DNA of 11,202 bases from positions 1 through 11,202 of the forward strand of contig JABHOU010000496.1 in assembly GCA_018695085.1 (NCBI GenBank), written 5' to 3'. The translations under genes and the position numbers were made by a program. Source of the stretch: Opitutia bacterium. Lineage in GTDB: Bacteria; Verrucomicrobiota; Verrucomicrobiia; Opitutales; Seribacteraceae. Under the pieces are notes generated by a model. That model was not told the DNA's origin. It was given only the letters and a program-made list of their open reading frames with translations, and did not search any database. This document shows, in pieces, positions 7,001 to 11,202 of the stretch (its first letter is position 1; each line of letters opens with the position of its first letter).

Positions 7001-8508
7001 CTTTGGGCTTTTCAAATTGGCCGCTTTACGAAGGGCGATTTGTGGGGCAGGCATTGCTGAGGTTAGGTGGGCCTGGAAGTCCCGAAGTTATTCCGGCGGG
7101 AGTCGATGCTCCTAGGAATCTAGCGGGAGGACTTGTTGCTCCCGAAGAGGAGGGGGAGACCGAAGGACCGGATCTTACGGTGCGCGTCGTAAACCTTTCG
7201 GGAGCAGAGATAGTGAACGCTGCCTATGAGGACGTCGAACGCCCCGATGAAGCCAACGGAACAATCCTTAGTTCCAAAGGCAAGATGGTAGCCGATGGTT
7301 CTCTCGCCATCACCGGTCCCGAATACGAAGAATCCGCAGAACTCTTGTACGTGGGAGAAAAATTGTTCCTCCGCGTCATCGACCCTGATCGCGACGTATC
7401 CAACGACCGAGATCTTGCCGAGGTTAAGATTGAGACTAAACTTGGTGAGTCTGAAACCGTCCAATTGGAAGAGACCCTTAGCCACAGTGGTGTGTTTACG
7501 GGATCTTTTCGTCTCATTGCGGAGGAGAAGCCAACTATCGATAACCTCGACGAAAATGTTTCCCTCGAAACTTTCTTCGGTGATCTTCTTTCCGCTTCCT
7601 ATAATGACCCTGCAGCCAACACGGAGGAAGGTTCGCTCGTGATTACCAGCGAATCCGCCGTCTCCATCGGCGCCGATGGAATCATATCTTCTTTCAGTAA
7701 GGTTTTCGCAGATGAAGAACTGGCGGTGCGTACTCAGTTTCACGTTGCGGAAAGTTACTTCGAGCTTTTCAAGAGCCATCGCAAGTTAGGCCGGGAAGAG
7801 GAGGCCGCCAGTGACTTGGAAAATGGACGCCTTTCCTTGAAGCAGCTTGTAGAGGATTATCCGGATCCCAAGTACGCTCCTCGCATGAACTACCTTCTTG
7901 GACAGTTTGCCCAAGAACTGAAGGAGTGGGGAGGCGCTATCGAGGCTTATGAAACCATAGTGAGGAATTTCCCCGAACACCCCCTTGCGGCGGATGCCCA
8001 ATACAAGTTAGCTCAGGCTTACGAGGAGGCGGAACGGTTTGATGACGCCTTGGAGGCTTACGTCACTCTGGCTTCCACTTATCCGAAGAGTCCGTTGATC
8101 GCCAACGCCATGATTCGCATTTCCGAGTACTTTTACAAACGTGAGGTTTTCGATATCGCCGCTCAAGTAGGGATCAAGTTCATTGATCGTTTTGAGTCGC
8201 ATCAATGGTCTCCCAAGATGGCTTTTCGAGTAGGTCAGTGTCATTACAAGGGAGAAGACTATGTGGATGCAGCTACGGCCTTTGATGACTTCGTCAAGCG
8301 TTTCCCTGATGAAAAGCTCTGTTCCGAAGCTTTGTTTTGGGGTGGTGAAAGCTACCGGATGGGTAAAAACGTACCGCTAGCTTTTCAACGTTACAATCGA
8401 TGCCGCTGGGACTTCCCTGAAAGCGATGCCGCCAAGTATTCGCGCGGAAGATTGGCCTTGCCCGAAATGCTTAGCCAATTCGAGAAGGAAGCTAATCTGG
8501 ACGAGTAG
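982..8508 (+). CDS. Giant exported TPR / beta-domain protein (2508 aa)
   Basis: Translation starts at ATG 982, which gives a good signal peptide: a short N-region with one Arg, then hydrophobic SLMVLASAMVGPLLA, with likely cleavage before QDEG near residue 24. No Shine-Dalgarno is visible. Order of parts: TPR-like helical repeats about 27-1115; beta repeat A 1124-1205; acidic linker about 1236-1260; beta repeat B 1272-1330; discoidin-like segment 1346-1506 interrupted by a lipocalin-like stretch; PA14-like segment 1574-1650; beta repeats C, D and E between 1814 and 2210; C-terminal TPR block 2242-2492. There is no C-terminal membrane helix, LPXTG or obvious sorting tail. Predicted mass is roughly 275 kDa. 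It probably works in the periplasm or at the surface as a scaffold or adhesin. The following ExbB/ExbD genes, starting 22 bases downstream, suggest it is the partner or output of a proton-driven complex. I know no named homologue with this architecture. The ORF and export are certain; the function is inferred. Confidence 0.95.
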   Translation: MNLNILRSSSLMVLASAMVGPLLAQDEGLDKASQRAADLEAQVRKLDASTVEGANVLLELIDLYHSNARGFGLIRAGKTFVKTHRDHPRHKEIMLKLLDGHLVLSRNEDIVSTARQFLEFYKKDGASQQVARDLGEVLARQNKKMESAKAFEQAWGLSGKKDLESGYRSVRLFGESGAGGAKDCGRLALEMLNNLNGTPAIELGIYAFGRCSHGNWDRKGAVAIGEKLIQRNLIRDAERRGYLHYTTAGHLWSTGQRANAVVHYRKAWEQQRDNEAYLRQLIVVLYDSSAKAGQLKPLVDDYKRRYPQNRSYLGQVLSNLAHTYTRDKQLPPAVATAAQAIVHEPGYRDVANYYVRWTYELGENRLPEAERILREAFGKAEPTKRHFIRYALAFEVYRDRMKDVNRARNEVRQMLREEPPNDSKVSSAMNWYLSSAPDEGSFRRAAEELIKYSEANGHLSHYRSWMQSWAKGTGSSDVEKGNRKWFRQRVKSLGSNRDVAEWIAFEKAVSANKPSAFLSLSKKLNTERKFVRFHSELGYDYRHYGGNKDRPLAIPHFKALAKRFPKDASRASFWLDASRYGNEGDRLEAVRHLLQAESVNDYNRWHEAYRTAHEAKDDGLLRQVHQYVTKAEEKFGKNIGSLSSNVNLLLDRNMTNEANEYVNRHAGVEPDNVEFRNAVHLRLRDADENAKAREFDKWRKADNDQHGAFASDYADILFAKKDWNNFTRILNEARSRQDQRPFRGFTFDTSKTNSWISSIRSNQEISEADKVRVLTSLRDLDIYNYSLYAKLALLQMESQKPKTEIERLKALRSALLRADNGAHGWNTALGFAQAALSAGDHVGAATLLTAAQAYAGNVPASYKQNGRGLLAQAYSRIGGIGMTIDKDSPLAPLMEILLQLRLGDRDRALEAYLSQRKLFDKHRSELPLELILFATESHVAAGGDENHGRVEDLLAVWLVKNGESANFSDAEKASVRLLLARNYFKWARFDAARSEFTTVKNSYPDGQEAIEAVFGIGESFMAQKNYVKAEEIFDDLANSRDTKVVIRAEFMRGLLASRQGDRDKARNVFRSVLERVPDVKLANETLYNLAEVYGLEQRYMDQLQLLRAVGRLGQSSKRWHEPGVALSIVVQDSDLGISRGHTTIPVNVRTEPGGDEEKVSLISGGAGKGLFMAEIPTALGIVSKGDRVLQLKGNDVVTVDYPEEFKKEFRFHMLGTNEIHVAADADFDAASSLVIEEGDADESFTDELVADDQKDEDELELSSEGRPTNQIKPGNFIYMRVKDADRDLTDGADKSLVKLEATSGDSVTVELQETAPSSGIFLGRAKTGELPAGALASDVSIESNPLMSIDKEVATAWISEPDGAAPKWLTVDLKDVFDVTDVTIRSPEQPVPTKTWTYRDAKGQDQALSLDEDGSYEVKVGDDVKKGKWSYEGAEDRFTLTPAEGNATVMIFNSTNGRFEVEPDANPHLRDGRLERGNQTPVRMRLRGSHDGRFWYELARFPAMPEAKDLGLAKGKMTRRVYSTLGNVNLSDWNTFATRLSGREFDDAMEVTELDWALSPEVAEEGGKDAKKPRFVVWSGLYAQLKPGATRFNVMADNAAIMVNGQLVLSGDEKVLRKARSVDVFLDAGAHELSIVAHVSNTLLGATVTRARENPNVEQIATGAFRPSDFDLAGIDVDDQAKEEAREVRIAKKGSNWNFSIPPAHIRHVEMIFDEYVGQSLAINQVEVKAGDKILVPTEADVLAMAKNDVLEITAGDVVTASYVDEFARGGLKNRLLTKNLTATYYNAKIRPISYEFVRSGNGQVSQTEKDLMRIDPGERIVIEVTDYDMDVTAGVDKLDVEVFRNANAPMRLEAIETGENTGVFRTEVDTSAEEEEGKLAVSAGDRVNLRYLDPQNTFPGHSFPREGLVFVRQPTDGAVRIVETRYVRSTLGKAKATYLAPREDSDEVVAFAYEMPLTVEVVDPDAAKDSLSTTRVKVLVGEGNSSREAILECELSPAFGEATTAPLGFSNWPLYEGRFVGQALLRLGGPGSPEVIPAGVDAPRNLAGGLVAPEEEGETEGPDLTVRVVNLSGAEIVNAAYEDVERPDEANGTILSSKGKMVADGSLAITGPEYEESAELLYVGEKLFLRVIDPDRDVSNDRDLAEVKIETKLGESETVQLEETLSHSGVFTGSFRLIAEEKPTIDNLDENVSLETFFGDLLSASYNDPAANTEEGSLVITSESAVSIGADGIISSFSKVFADEELAVRTQFHVAESYFELFKSHRKLGREEEAASDLENGRLSLKQLVEDYPDPKYAPRMNYLLGQFAQELKEWGGAIEAYETIVRNFPEHPLAADAQYKLAQAYEEAERFDDALEAYVTLASTYPKSPLIANAMIRISEYFYKREVFDIAAQVGIKFIDRFESHQWSPKMAFRVGQCHYKGEDYVDAATAFDDFVKRFPDEKLCSEALFWGGESYRMGKNVPLAFQRYNRCRWDFPESDAAKYSRGRLALPEMLSQFEKEANLDE
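1060..4326 (+). repeat. N-terminal TPR superhelix of the giant protein
   Basis: Residues about 27-1115 are almost wholly helical and carry many degenerate 34-40-residue helical pairs. Clear examples are AVVHYRKAWEQQRDNEAYLR near residue 260, AIPHFKALAKRFPKDASRAS near 552, the segment from NYFKWARFDAARSEF to KNSYPDG near 980-1010, and DKARNVFRSVLERVPDVKLA near 1060. Repeats near the C-terminal end are the most canonical; the middle is degenerate. A TPR superhelix of this size offers a long protein-binding surface. Confidence 0.8.
4351..4596 (+). repeat. Beta repeat A (DxD / GxF / YxE type)
   Basis: Residues 1124-1205. It opens with alternating hydrophobics into VVQDSDLG, contains GKGLFMAEI in place of the usual Ser/Thr-Gly-x-Phe, and ends with NDVVTVDYPEE. 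It is the most divergent of the five copies and directly follows the TPR block. The pattern suggests an Ig-like beta sandwich with acidic, possibly calcium-binding loops; this fold is inferred. Confidence 0.6.
4795..4971 (+). repeat. Beta repeat B, first part
   Basis: Residues 1272-1330. It opens GNFIYMRVKDADRDLTDGAD, with the Asp-rich loop best preserved here, and continues to VELQETAPSSGIFLG. The closing Gly-Asp...Tyr-x-Asp motif does not follow at the usual distance. A matching motif, GDVVTASYVDEF, stands alone at residues 1756-1767 (bases 6247-6282), after the discoidin-, lipocalin- and PA14-like segments. Those may therefore be insertions inside this repeat. Confidence 0.65.
5017..5499 (+). 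other. Discoidin-like segment with lipocalin-like insert
   Basis: Residues 1346-1506 of the giant. The first part, ATAWISEPDGAAPKWLTVDL then VTDVTIRSP, and the last part, RGSHDGRFWYELARFP, match the opening and closing strands of discoidin (F5/8 type C) domains, which usually bind carbohydrate or lipid. Between them, residues about 1394-1453 read as a small beta unit (KTWTYRDAKG, LSLDEDGSYEV, KGKWSYEGAEDRFTLTP) resembling lipocalin-like domains. Assignment is by motif resemblance only. Confidence 0.5.
5701..5931 (+). other. PA14-like segment
   Basis: Residues 1574-1650 of the giant. SGLYAQLKPGATRFNVMADN, then AAIMVNGQLVLSGDEK and VDVFLDAGAHELSIVAHVS, follow the PA14/GLEYA pattern: a strand into a D/N turn, a 'bound ligand' strand with V-N-G-Q, then an L-D-A-G-x-H-x-L hairpin. 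PA14 domains commonly bind carbohydrate. It is shorter than a complete PA14 domain, so it is a partial or divergent match. Confidence 0.5.
6421..6672 (+). repeat. Beta repeat C
   Basis: Residues 1814-1897. It shows the full motif order: GERIVIEVTDYDMDVTAGVD, then EAIETGENTGVFRTEV, then AGDRVNLRYLDPQN. This is the clearest complete copy and defines the unit at about 80 residues. Confidence 0.7.
6850..7233 (+). repeat. Beta repeat D (expanded)
   Basis: Residues 1957-2084. It opens LTVEVVDPDAAKDSL. The phenylalanine motif is degenerate (YEGRFVGQALL, 2016-2026) and the close is GAEIVNAAYEDVERPDE. At about 128 residues it is longer than the other copies because of inserts around 1990-2010 and 2028-2065. 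Confidence 0.55.
7348..7611 (+). repeat. Beta repeat E
   Basis: Residues 2123-2210. It opens VGEKLFLRVIDPDRDVSNDR, continues to VQLEETLSHSGVFTGSF, and closes FGDLLSASYNDPAA. All three landmarks are intact. It leads directly into the C-terminal TPR block. Confidence 0.7.
7705..8457 (+). repeat. C-terminal TPR block of the giant protein
   Basis: Residues 2242-2492 hold about five canonical TPR_6-like units with regular spacing. Clear ones are GGAIEAYETIVRNFPEHP (2317-2334), DDALEAYVTLASTYPKSP (2354-2371), VDAATAFDDFVKRFPDEK (2429-2446) and LAFQRYNRCRWDFPESD (2466-2482). These are far better conserved than the N-terminal repeats and match the C-terminal region of the preceding gene, so this block may be the conserved docking end. 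Confidence 0.85.
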
Positions 8509-8517
8509 TTAATTATT

Positions 8518-8522
8518 GGAAG
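8518..8522 (+). promoter_or_regulatory. Ribosome binding site of the exbB-like gene
   Basis: GGAAG lies 8 bases before the ATG at 8531. It supports that start over the in-frame TTG at 8516, which overlaps this site. It is the best Shine-Dalgarno match seen in the window. Confidence 0.6.
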
Positions 8523-8530
8523 CCCATATT

Positions 8531-9421
8531 ATGATTTTCCCTATTTTTCTCGCACAAGCCGCCGAGGCAAACGCCACCGATGCGAATGCGACGGATGCCA
8601 ACTCCTCTATCGCTGAGGTCAATGCCACCGACGCCGCAGAGCAAGCGGTAGAGGTAGTCGCCGAGCCCACTTGGTTGGAGCTCGTAATGCAGGAGGGGGC
8701 CATAGGCTTGCTTCTCGAAGGTGGTTTCTTTATGTGGCCGTTGCTCATTCTGGCGATCGTTGGTCTCGCGGTTGTGATCGAACGTTGGCGGAGCCTCAAG
8801 ATGTTGGATTCCGACGGCGAAAAGCTTCGCCAACAAGTAATCGATCTCCTTTCGGACGACAAACCGGAGGATGCCCTTAACCTTTGCGAAAGTGAACGTG
8901 GTCCCGTGGCCGCCATGCTTTCTAATGGCTTGCGGAAGTATCTAGTCCTGAAAAAACTTGGCCACGACCAAGCCCAAATAGAAGATCAGGTCGTAAAGAG
9001 TATGGAAAACTATGGCGTCCACGTCGTCGCGGCTCTCGAAAGGCACCTCCCCATTCTTGCTACGATTTCCAGCGTTGCTCCCATGCTTGGTTTCCTAGGG
9101 ACCGTGCAGGGCATGATCGTGGCGTTTTCCGACATTGTGGAGAAAATGGGTGAGGTGAACATTGTCGAAGCCGCGGCTTCAGGCATTCAGGTTGCCTTGC
9201 TCACTACTTGCTTCGGTCTTATCGTTGGTATTCCAGCCTACCTGTTCTTCAATTACTTCACCAGTGTCATCAACGGGTTCGTACTAGAGGTGGAGGGTAC
9301 CGCGGCGGAGCTCATCGAAGTGGTTACCGTTCGTTTGACTCTTGACCGTCATGAAGAAGAATCGAAGAAAGCCAAGCGTCCCACCCGTCGCAAGACTGCC
9401 GTGAAAGCAAGCGAGGAATGA
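8531..9421 (+). CDS. exbB: MotA/TolQ/ExbB-family proton channel protein
   Basis: A 296-residue inner-membrane protein. Family members form a pentamer around two ExbD/TolR helices and conduct protons to drive work on the periplasmic side. Three helices are visible: TM1 about 67-88 (MWPLLILAIVGLAVVIERW), TM2 about 174-199 with the signature APMLGFLGTVQGMI, and TM3 about 222-243 (ALLTTCFGLIVGIPAYLFF). Thr191 in TM2 and Thr225/Thr226 in TM3 occupy the places where the family has pore threonines. The N-terminus has a short hydrophobic start (MIFPIFLAQA), then a low-complexity Asn-Ala-Thr-Asp stretch (about 14-36), making it longer than minimal ExbB. The tail is Lys/Arg-rich. The start is fixed by GGAAG 8 bases upstream. 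Its stop overlaps the next start (ATGA). The exbB symbol is a family-level assignment; tolQ-like is equally possible on sequence alone. Confidence 0.93.
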   Translation: MIFPIFLAQAAEANATDANATDANSSIAEVNATDAAEQAVEVVAEPTWLELVMQEGAIGLLLEGGFFMWPLLILAIVGLAVVIERWRSLKMLDSDGEKLRQQVIDLLSDDKPEDALNLCESERGPVAAMLSNGLRKYLVLKKLGHDQAQIEDQVVKSMENYGVHVVAALERHLPILATISSVAPMLGFLGTVQGMIVAFSDIVEKMGEVNIVEAAASGIQVALLTTCFGLIVGIPAYLFFNYFTSVINGFVLEVEGTAAELIEVVTVRLTLDRHEEESKKAKRPTRRKTAVKASEE

Positions 9422-9840
9422 AGCTTAGGCGGAACAAATTGTTGGTGGAACCCCCTGCAGGCGCTTCCAGCGACATAGCTTTTATCCTCATTGTCTTTTT
9501 TCTTGTTTGCGCCTCCGTTCAACCCGAGCAAGGCCGACCTCAGGAAATTCCCAAGAGCGAAGAAGAACCCGACAAAAAGAACCAAAGCCAGAACCCCGAA
9601 GTGGAACTCACTCGAACCGCCGTAATACTGAATGGCGATCCTGTCCCCAACAAGACCTTCGCCCCTCGCTTGGCGAGTTTGCTTGCCCGAAAGGAAAGGC
9701 AGGAGGACAAGGTCGTGGTGCTGAAGTCTCGCAAGGACGTGCCGTACGAACGTTGGATAAACGTCACGGGACTTATCGAGCAAGCCGGTGGAGTCGTAAC
9801 GCTCCAATTGGAAGAGGAGCAAGCCCATATCGTAAACTGA
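9418..9840 (+). CDS. exbD: ExbD/TolR-family protein, first copy
   Basis: A 140-residue protein with a short basic cytoplasmic start, one helix about 20-33 (IAFILIVFFLVCAS) and a periplasmic domain. Asp19, just before the helix (SSDIAF), is at the position of the proton-carrying Asp of ExbD/TolR. This lineage has 'SSDIAF' rather than the proteobacterial 'PLIDV'. A Lys/Glu/Gln-rich linker (about 36-60) leads to a typical ExbD periplasmic fold: VELTRTAVILNGDPV, then DKVVVLKSRKDVPYERW, then IEQAGGVVTLQLEEE. Its ATG overlaps the exbB-like stop codon by 4 bases, so translation is probably coupled. It differs clearly from the second copy next door, so the two may form a heterodimer in the channel. 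The family call is secure; the transported or driven partner is unknown. Confidence 0.92.
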   Translation: MKLRRNKLLVEPPAGASSDIAFILIVFFLVCASVQPEQGRPQEIPKSEEEPDKKNQSQNPEVELTRTAVILNGDPVPNKTFAPRLASLLARKERQEDKVVVLKSRKDVPYERWINVTGLIEQAGGVVTLQLEEEQAHIVN

Positions 9841-9844
9841 AACG

Positions 9845-10249
9845 ATGAAAATTCCCAAACGCAGTTTTGAGGCATCGGTTCCATCCATGGCTATGGGTGA
9901 TATAGCATTCCTACTGCTTATCTTTTTCGTTATTCTGGCTCGAGCTCAGGATGATAGCCATCTTCGTTGGGAACCTGCAGCCGAAGAGGAATTGAAACAG
10001 GCGAAAAATTATAAGGCCAGCGTCGTCATCGACGTCGACAGCAAGAGCTATTTGAATGGTCGTCCGATCGCTCAGGGGCAATTGGCGGGAGCTCTCACCG
10101 ATATTCTGGGAAACGCGGAACAGAAGAAACGCACAGTTCTCCTCAAGGTGCATAAGGATGCGACTGCCATCCACTTCGAGCCCGTCATAGAGGCAGTCAG
10201 CAAAGCAGGAGGAGAAATTCATCACGTACTCGAAAAACAGAGAAAATAG
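9845..10249 (+). CDS. exbD: ExbD/TolR-family protein, second copy
   Basis: A 134-residue protein with the same plan as its neighbour: a basic N-terminus, Asp19 in MGDIAF, a helix about 20-34 (IAFLLLIFFVILARA), then a periplasmic domain. The latter shows ASVVIDVDSKSYLNGRPI, RTVLLKVHKDATAIHFEPV and IEAVSKAGGEIHHVLE, the usual ExbD strand-helix-strand order. The essential-type Asp sits at the same residue number in both copies, but the rest is divergent, so this is an old duplication or two subfamilies rather than a recent copy. It starts 4 bases after the previous stop with no clear Shine-Dalgarno, which fits translational coupling. Similar ExbB-ExbD-ExbD sets occur in several phyla, and the Myxococcus gliding motor AglRQS likewise pairs one TolQ-like with two TolR-like proteins. 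That comparison is an analogy, not an assignment. Confidence 0.92.
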   Translation: MKIPKRSFEASVPSMAMGDIAFLLLIFFVILARAQDDSHLRWEPAAEEELKQAKNYKASVVIDVDSKSYLNGRPIAQGQLAGALTDILGNAEQKKRTVLLKVHKDATAIHFEPVIEAVSKAGGEIHHVLEKQRK

Positions 10250-10280
10250 ACGAGGAACTTTTTAGGAAATCCAAGAAACC

Positions 10281-10769
10281 ATGAGCGAAGAACCAACAGT
10301 CAAACCCGTCCTGAGTCCGAAAAGAGATATTGAACGCCTTGGCAAAAACGGACAAGCAGTGGTAGGGGAACTTCGCGAGTTCCTCGCAGGTCTCAAGGGG
10401 AAGAGCCCAAAGGAAATGATGGGCGCCGTGGCCGACAGTCATCTGGGAAAAAGCTTGGTCTCGGCGACTGTTTTGATGGCTGTTCTTCTTTTCGTCCTTT
10501 CCGCAGTGCCTTTTTACATGAAGCAAAATCTGGAGGCTGAAAAGCTTGCTCGTGACGAGACTCCCTCTGCAGGCTCCTCGACGACCGAACAAGAAAAGGA
10601 ATCCGAGTACGTGCCGGAGGAAGCTGAAGTCGGTGAAAAGCCACTTACGACACCTGAGCAATCTACAGCCGATGCATTGGGTATTGGGGAGCAGAAGATT
10701 GCGGATCCCAAGTCCAACCCTCTCGACTCCTCCGGCGAGGATCTTCTGGACGGTCTCGACGACATTTGA
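10281..10769 (+). CDS. Single-pass membrane protein with acidic periplasmic tail
   Basis: I do not recognise a family for this 162-residue protein. Residues 1-57 are charged and probably cytoplasmic. Residues 58-80 (SLVSATVLMAVLLFVLSAVP) form one strong helix, and residues 81-162 are Glu/Asp/Ser/Pro-rich and probably periplasmic, ending in the acidic DSSGEDLLDGLDDI. There is no cleavable signal peptide. The topology resembles TonB or TolA, but the Pro-Lys/Pro-Glu spacer and the C-terminal receptor-binding domain of TonB are absent and the tail is short. An AGGA lies 13 bases upstream of the ATG, which is a weak ribosome site. Its place 31 bases after the second exbD suggests a subunit or coupling factor for the same complex; this is inference. 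Confidence 0.8.
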   Translation: MSEEPTVKPVLSPKRDIERLGKNGQAVVGELREFLAGLKGKSPKEMMGAVADSHLGKSLVSATVLMAVLLFVLSAVPFYMKQNLEAEKLARDETPSAGSSTTEQEKESEYVPEEAEVGEKPLTTPEQSTADALGIGEQKIADPKSNPLDSSGEDLLDGLDDI

Positions 10770-10794
10770 GCCGGCGAATGCTTGTCTCCGTTCC

Positions 10795-11202
10795 ATGAGC
10801 GAAGCTGAAACGGTTTCACGATCTCTTCGTCAGCCGATCGTTCTCACCTCCATTTTAGCGGCAGGTTGGTGTTACCTTTGGTTTGATTGGTTGTCTCTTT
10901 ATCAAATCCCTGTCGAGATACAGCGAGTCGGGTTTGCCTCGACGGTTTTGCCCGTTGGCTGGTGGCTTCATCGGTCCGGGAAAGAAACTCCGCTAGTTCG
11001 CTACGCCATTTACAGCTTCTGCATCTTTCCCATCTGGCACTTGTTTACTTTCGCCTTTTACGAAATGGGGTGGATGACCCTTAAGGCAATGGCTGCGAGG
11101 TCTGGTCTCTGTATAACCTTTGTCACTGGTTTGGGTTGGACGACTTTCTGGGTGGAGCGGAAGTCTCGGGTGCTGCAGGTCGCCCGCTTGGAGATTTCCG
11201 GA
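10795..11202 (+). CDS. Multi-pass membrane protein, 3'-truncated by window edge
   Basis: From ATG 10795 the frame stays open for 136 codons to the last base, so the gene continues beyond the window. Hydrophobic segments lie about 15-33 (IVLTSILAAGWCYLWFDW), 46-58 (short), 70-92 (IYSFCIFPIWHLFTFAFYEM) and 103-120 (SGLCITFVTGLGWTTFWV), followed by a basic stretch (ERKSR). There is no clear Shine-Dalgarno; the ATG is 25 bases after the preceding stop. I do not recognise the family. One weak possibility is an archaeosortase/exosortase-type protein cut just before its catalytic Cys motif, because several helices are followed by a short hydrophilic strand at the right place. Nothing visible proves this. 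The tight spacing suggests the same operon. Confidence 0.65.
   Translation, partial: MSEAETVSRSLRQPIVLTSILAAGWCYLWFDWLSLYQIPVEIQRVGFASTVLPVGWWLHRSGKETPLVRYAIYSFCIFPIWHLFTFAFYEMGWMTLKAMAARSGLCITFVTGLGWTTFWVERKSRVLQVARLEISG

Noticed and set aside
8516..8518. TTG as the start of the exbB-like gene.
   Set aside because: It overlaps the GGAAG ribosome site, and ATG 8531 has correct spacing from that site.
8531..10249. Assigning the channel genes to a standard Tol-Pal or TonB system, or to a flagellar MotAB.
   Set aside because: No tolA, tolB, pal, tonB or OmpA-type peptidoglycan-binding domain is seen nearby, and the ExbD proteins lack a MotB-type C-terminus.
10250..10280. Possible terminator or promoter between the second exbD and the single-pass gene.
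   Set aside because: No inverted repeat followed by a T-run and no convincing promoter pair; the gap is only 31 bases.
10281..10769. Calling the single-pass protein TonB or TolA.
   Set aside because: There is no Pro-rich rod with basic repeats and no C-terminal TonB/TolA domain; only the topology matches.
10887..11084. A 65-codon + strand open frame in another frame.
   Set aside because: It is an out-of-frame shadow of the longer open membrane-protein frame starting at 10795.

Overview
The window is a compact stretch of bacterial chromosome in which every recognisable gene lies on the + strand. Gaps are short (63, 22, 4, 31 and 25 bases, plus one 4-base overlap), which suggests one long operon that runs off both ends. 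I see no tRNA, rRNA, mobile element, CRISPR array or convincing terminator. Base composition looks balanced and even throughout. The protein styles (very large secreted TPR proteins, ExbD proteins of the 'DIAF' type, weak Shine-Dalgarno signals) fit a Gram-negative PVC-group bacterium, perhaps Verrucomicrobiota. That placement is inference with low confidence.

Layout. Bases 1-918 are the 3' end of a gene whose start lies outside the window; it ends in six TPR-like units. After a pyrimidine-rich 63-base gap, bases 982-8508 encode one giant exported protein of 2508 residues. It has a signal peptide, about 1090 residues of TPR helices, about 1100 residues of beta-rich modules, and a C-terminal TPR block. 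The beta region holds five copies of a repeat with Asp-x-Asp, Ser/Thr-Gly-x-Phe and Tyr-x-Asp landmarks, plus discoidin-like, lipocalin-like and PA14-like segments. Bases 8531-9421 encode an ExbB/TolQ/MotA-family proton channel subunit. Bases 9418-9840 and 9845-10249 encode two different ExbD/TolR-family stator proteins. Bases 10281-10769 encode a single-pass membrane protein with an acidic periplasmic tail. From 10795 to the window end there is a multi-pass membrane protein truncated by the edge.

How they may work together (inference). One ExbB-type and two ExbD-type proteins form the core of a proton-driven inner-membrane motor. No TonB, TolA, TolB or Pal is visible. The partners encoded here are one or two giant periplasmic or surface proteins and a small single-pass protein. 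The candidate new system is therefore a proton-motive-force-driven envelope machine whose output is a TPR/beta-domain giant. The left-edge gene appears to be a paralogue of the giant's C-terminal part, including the last residues of the same beta repeat, so two giants may sit in tandem.
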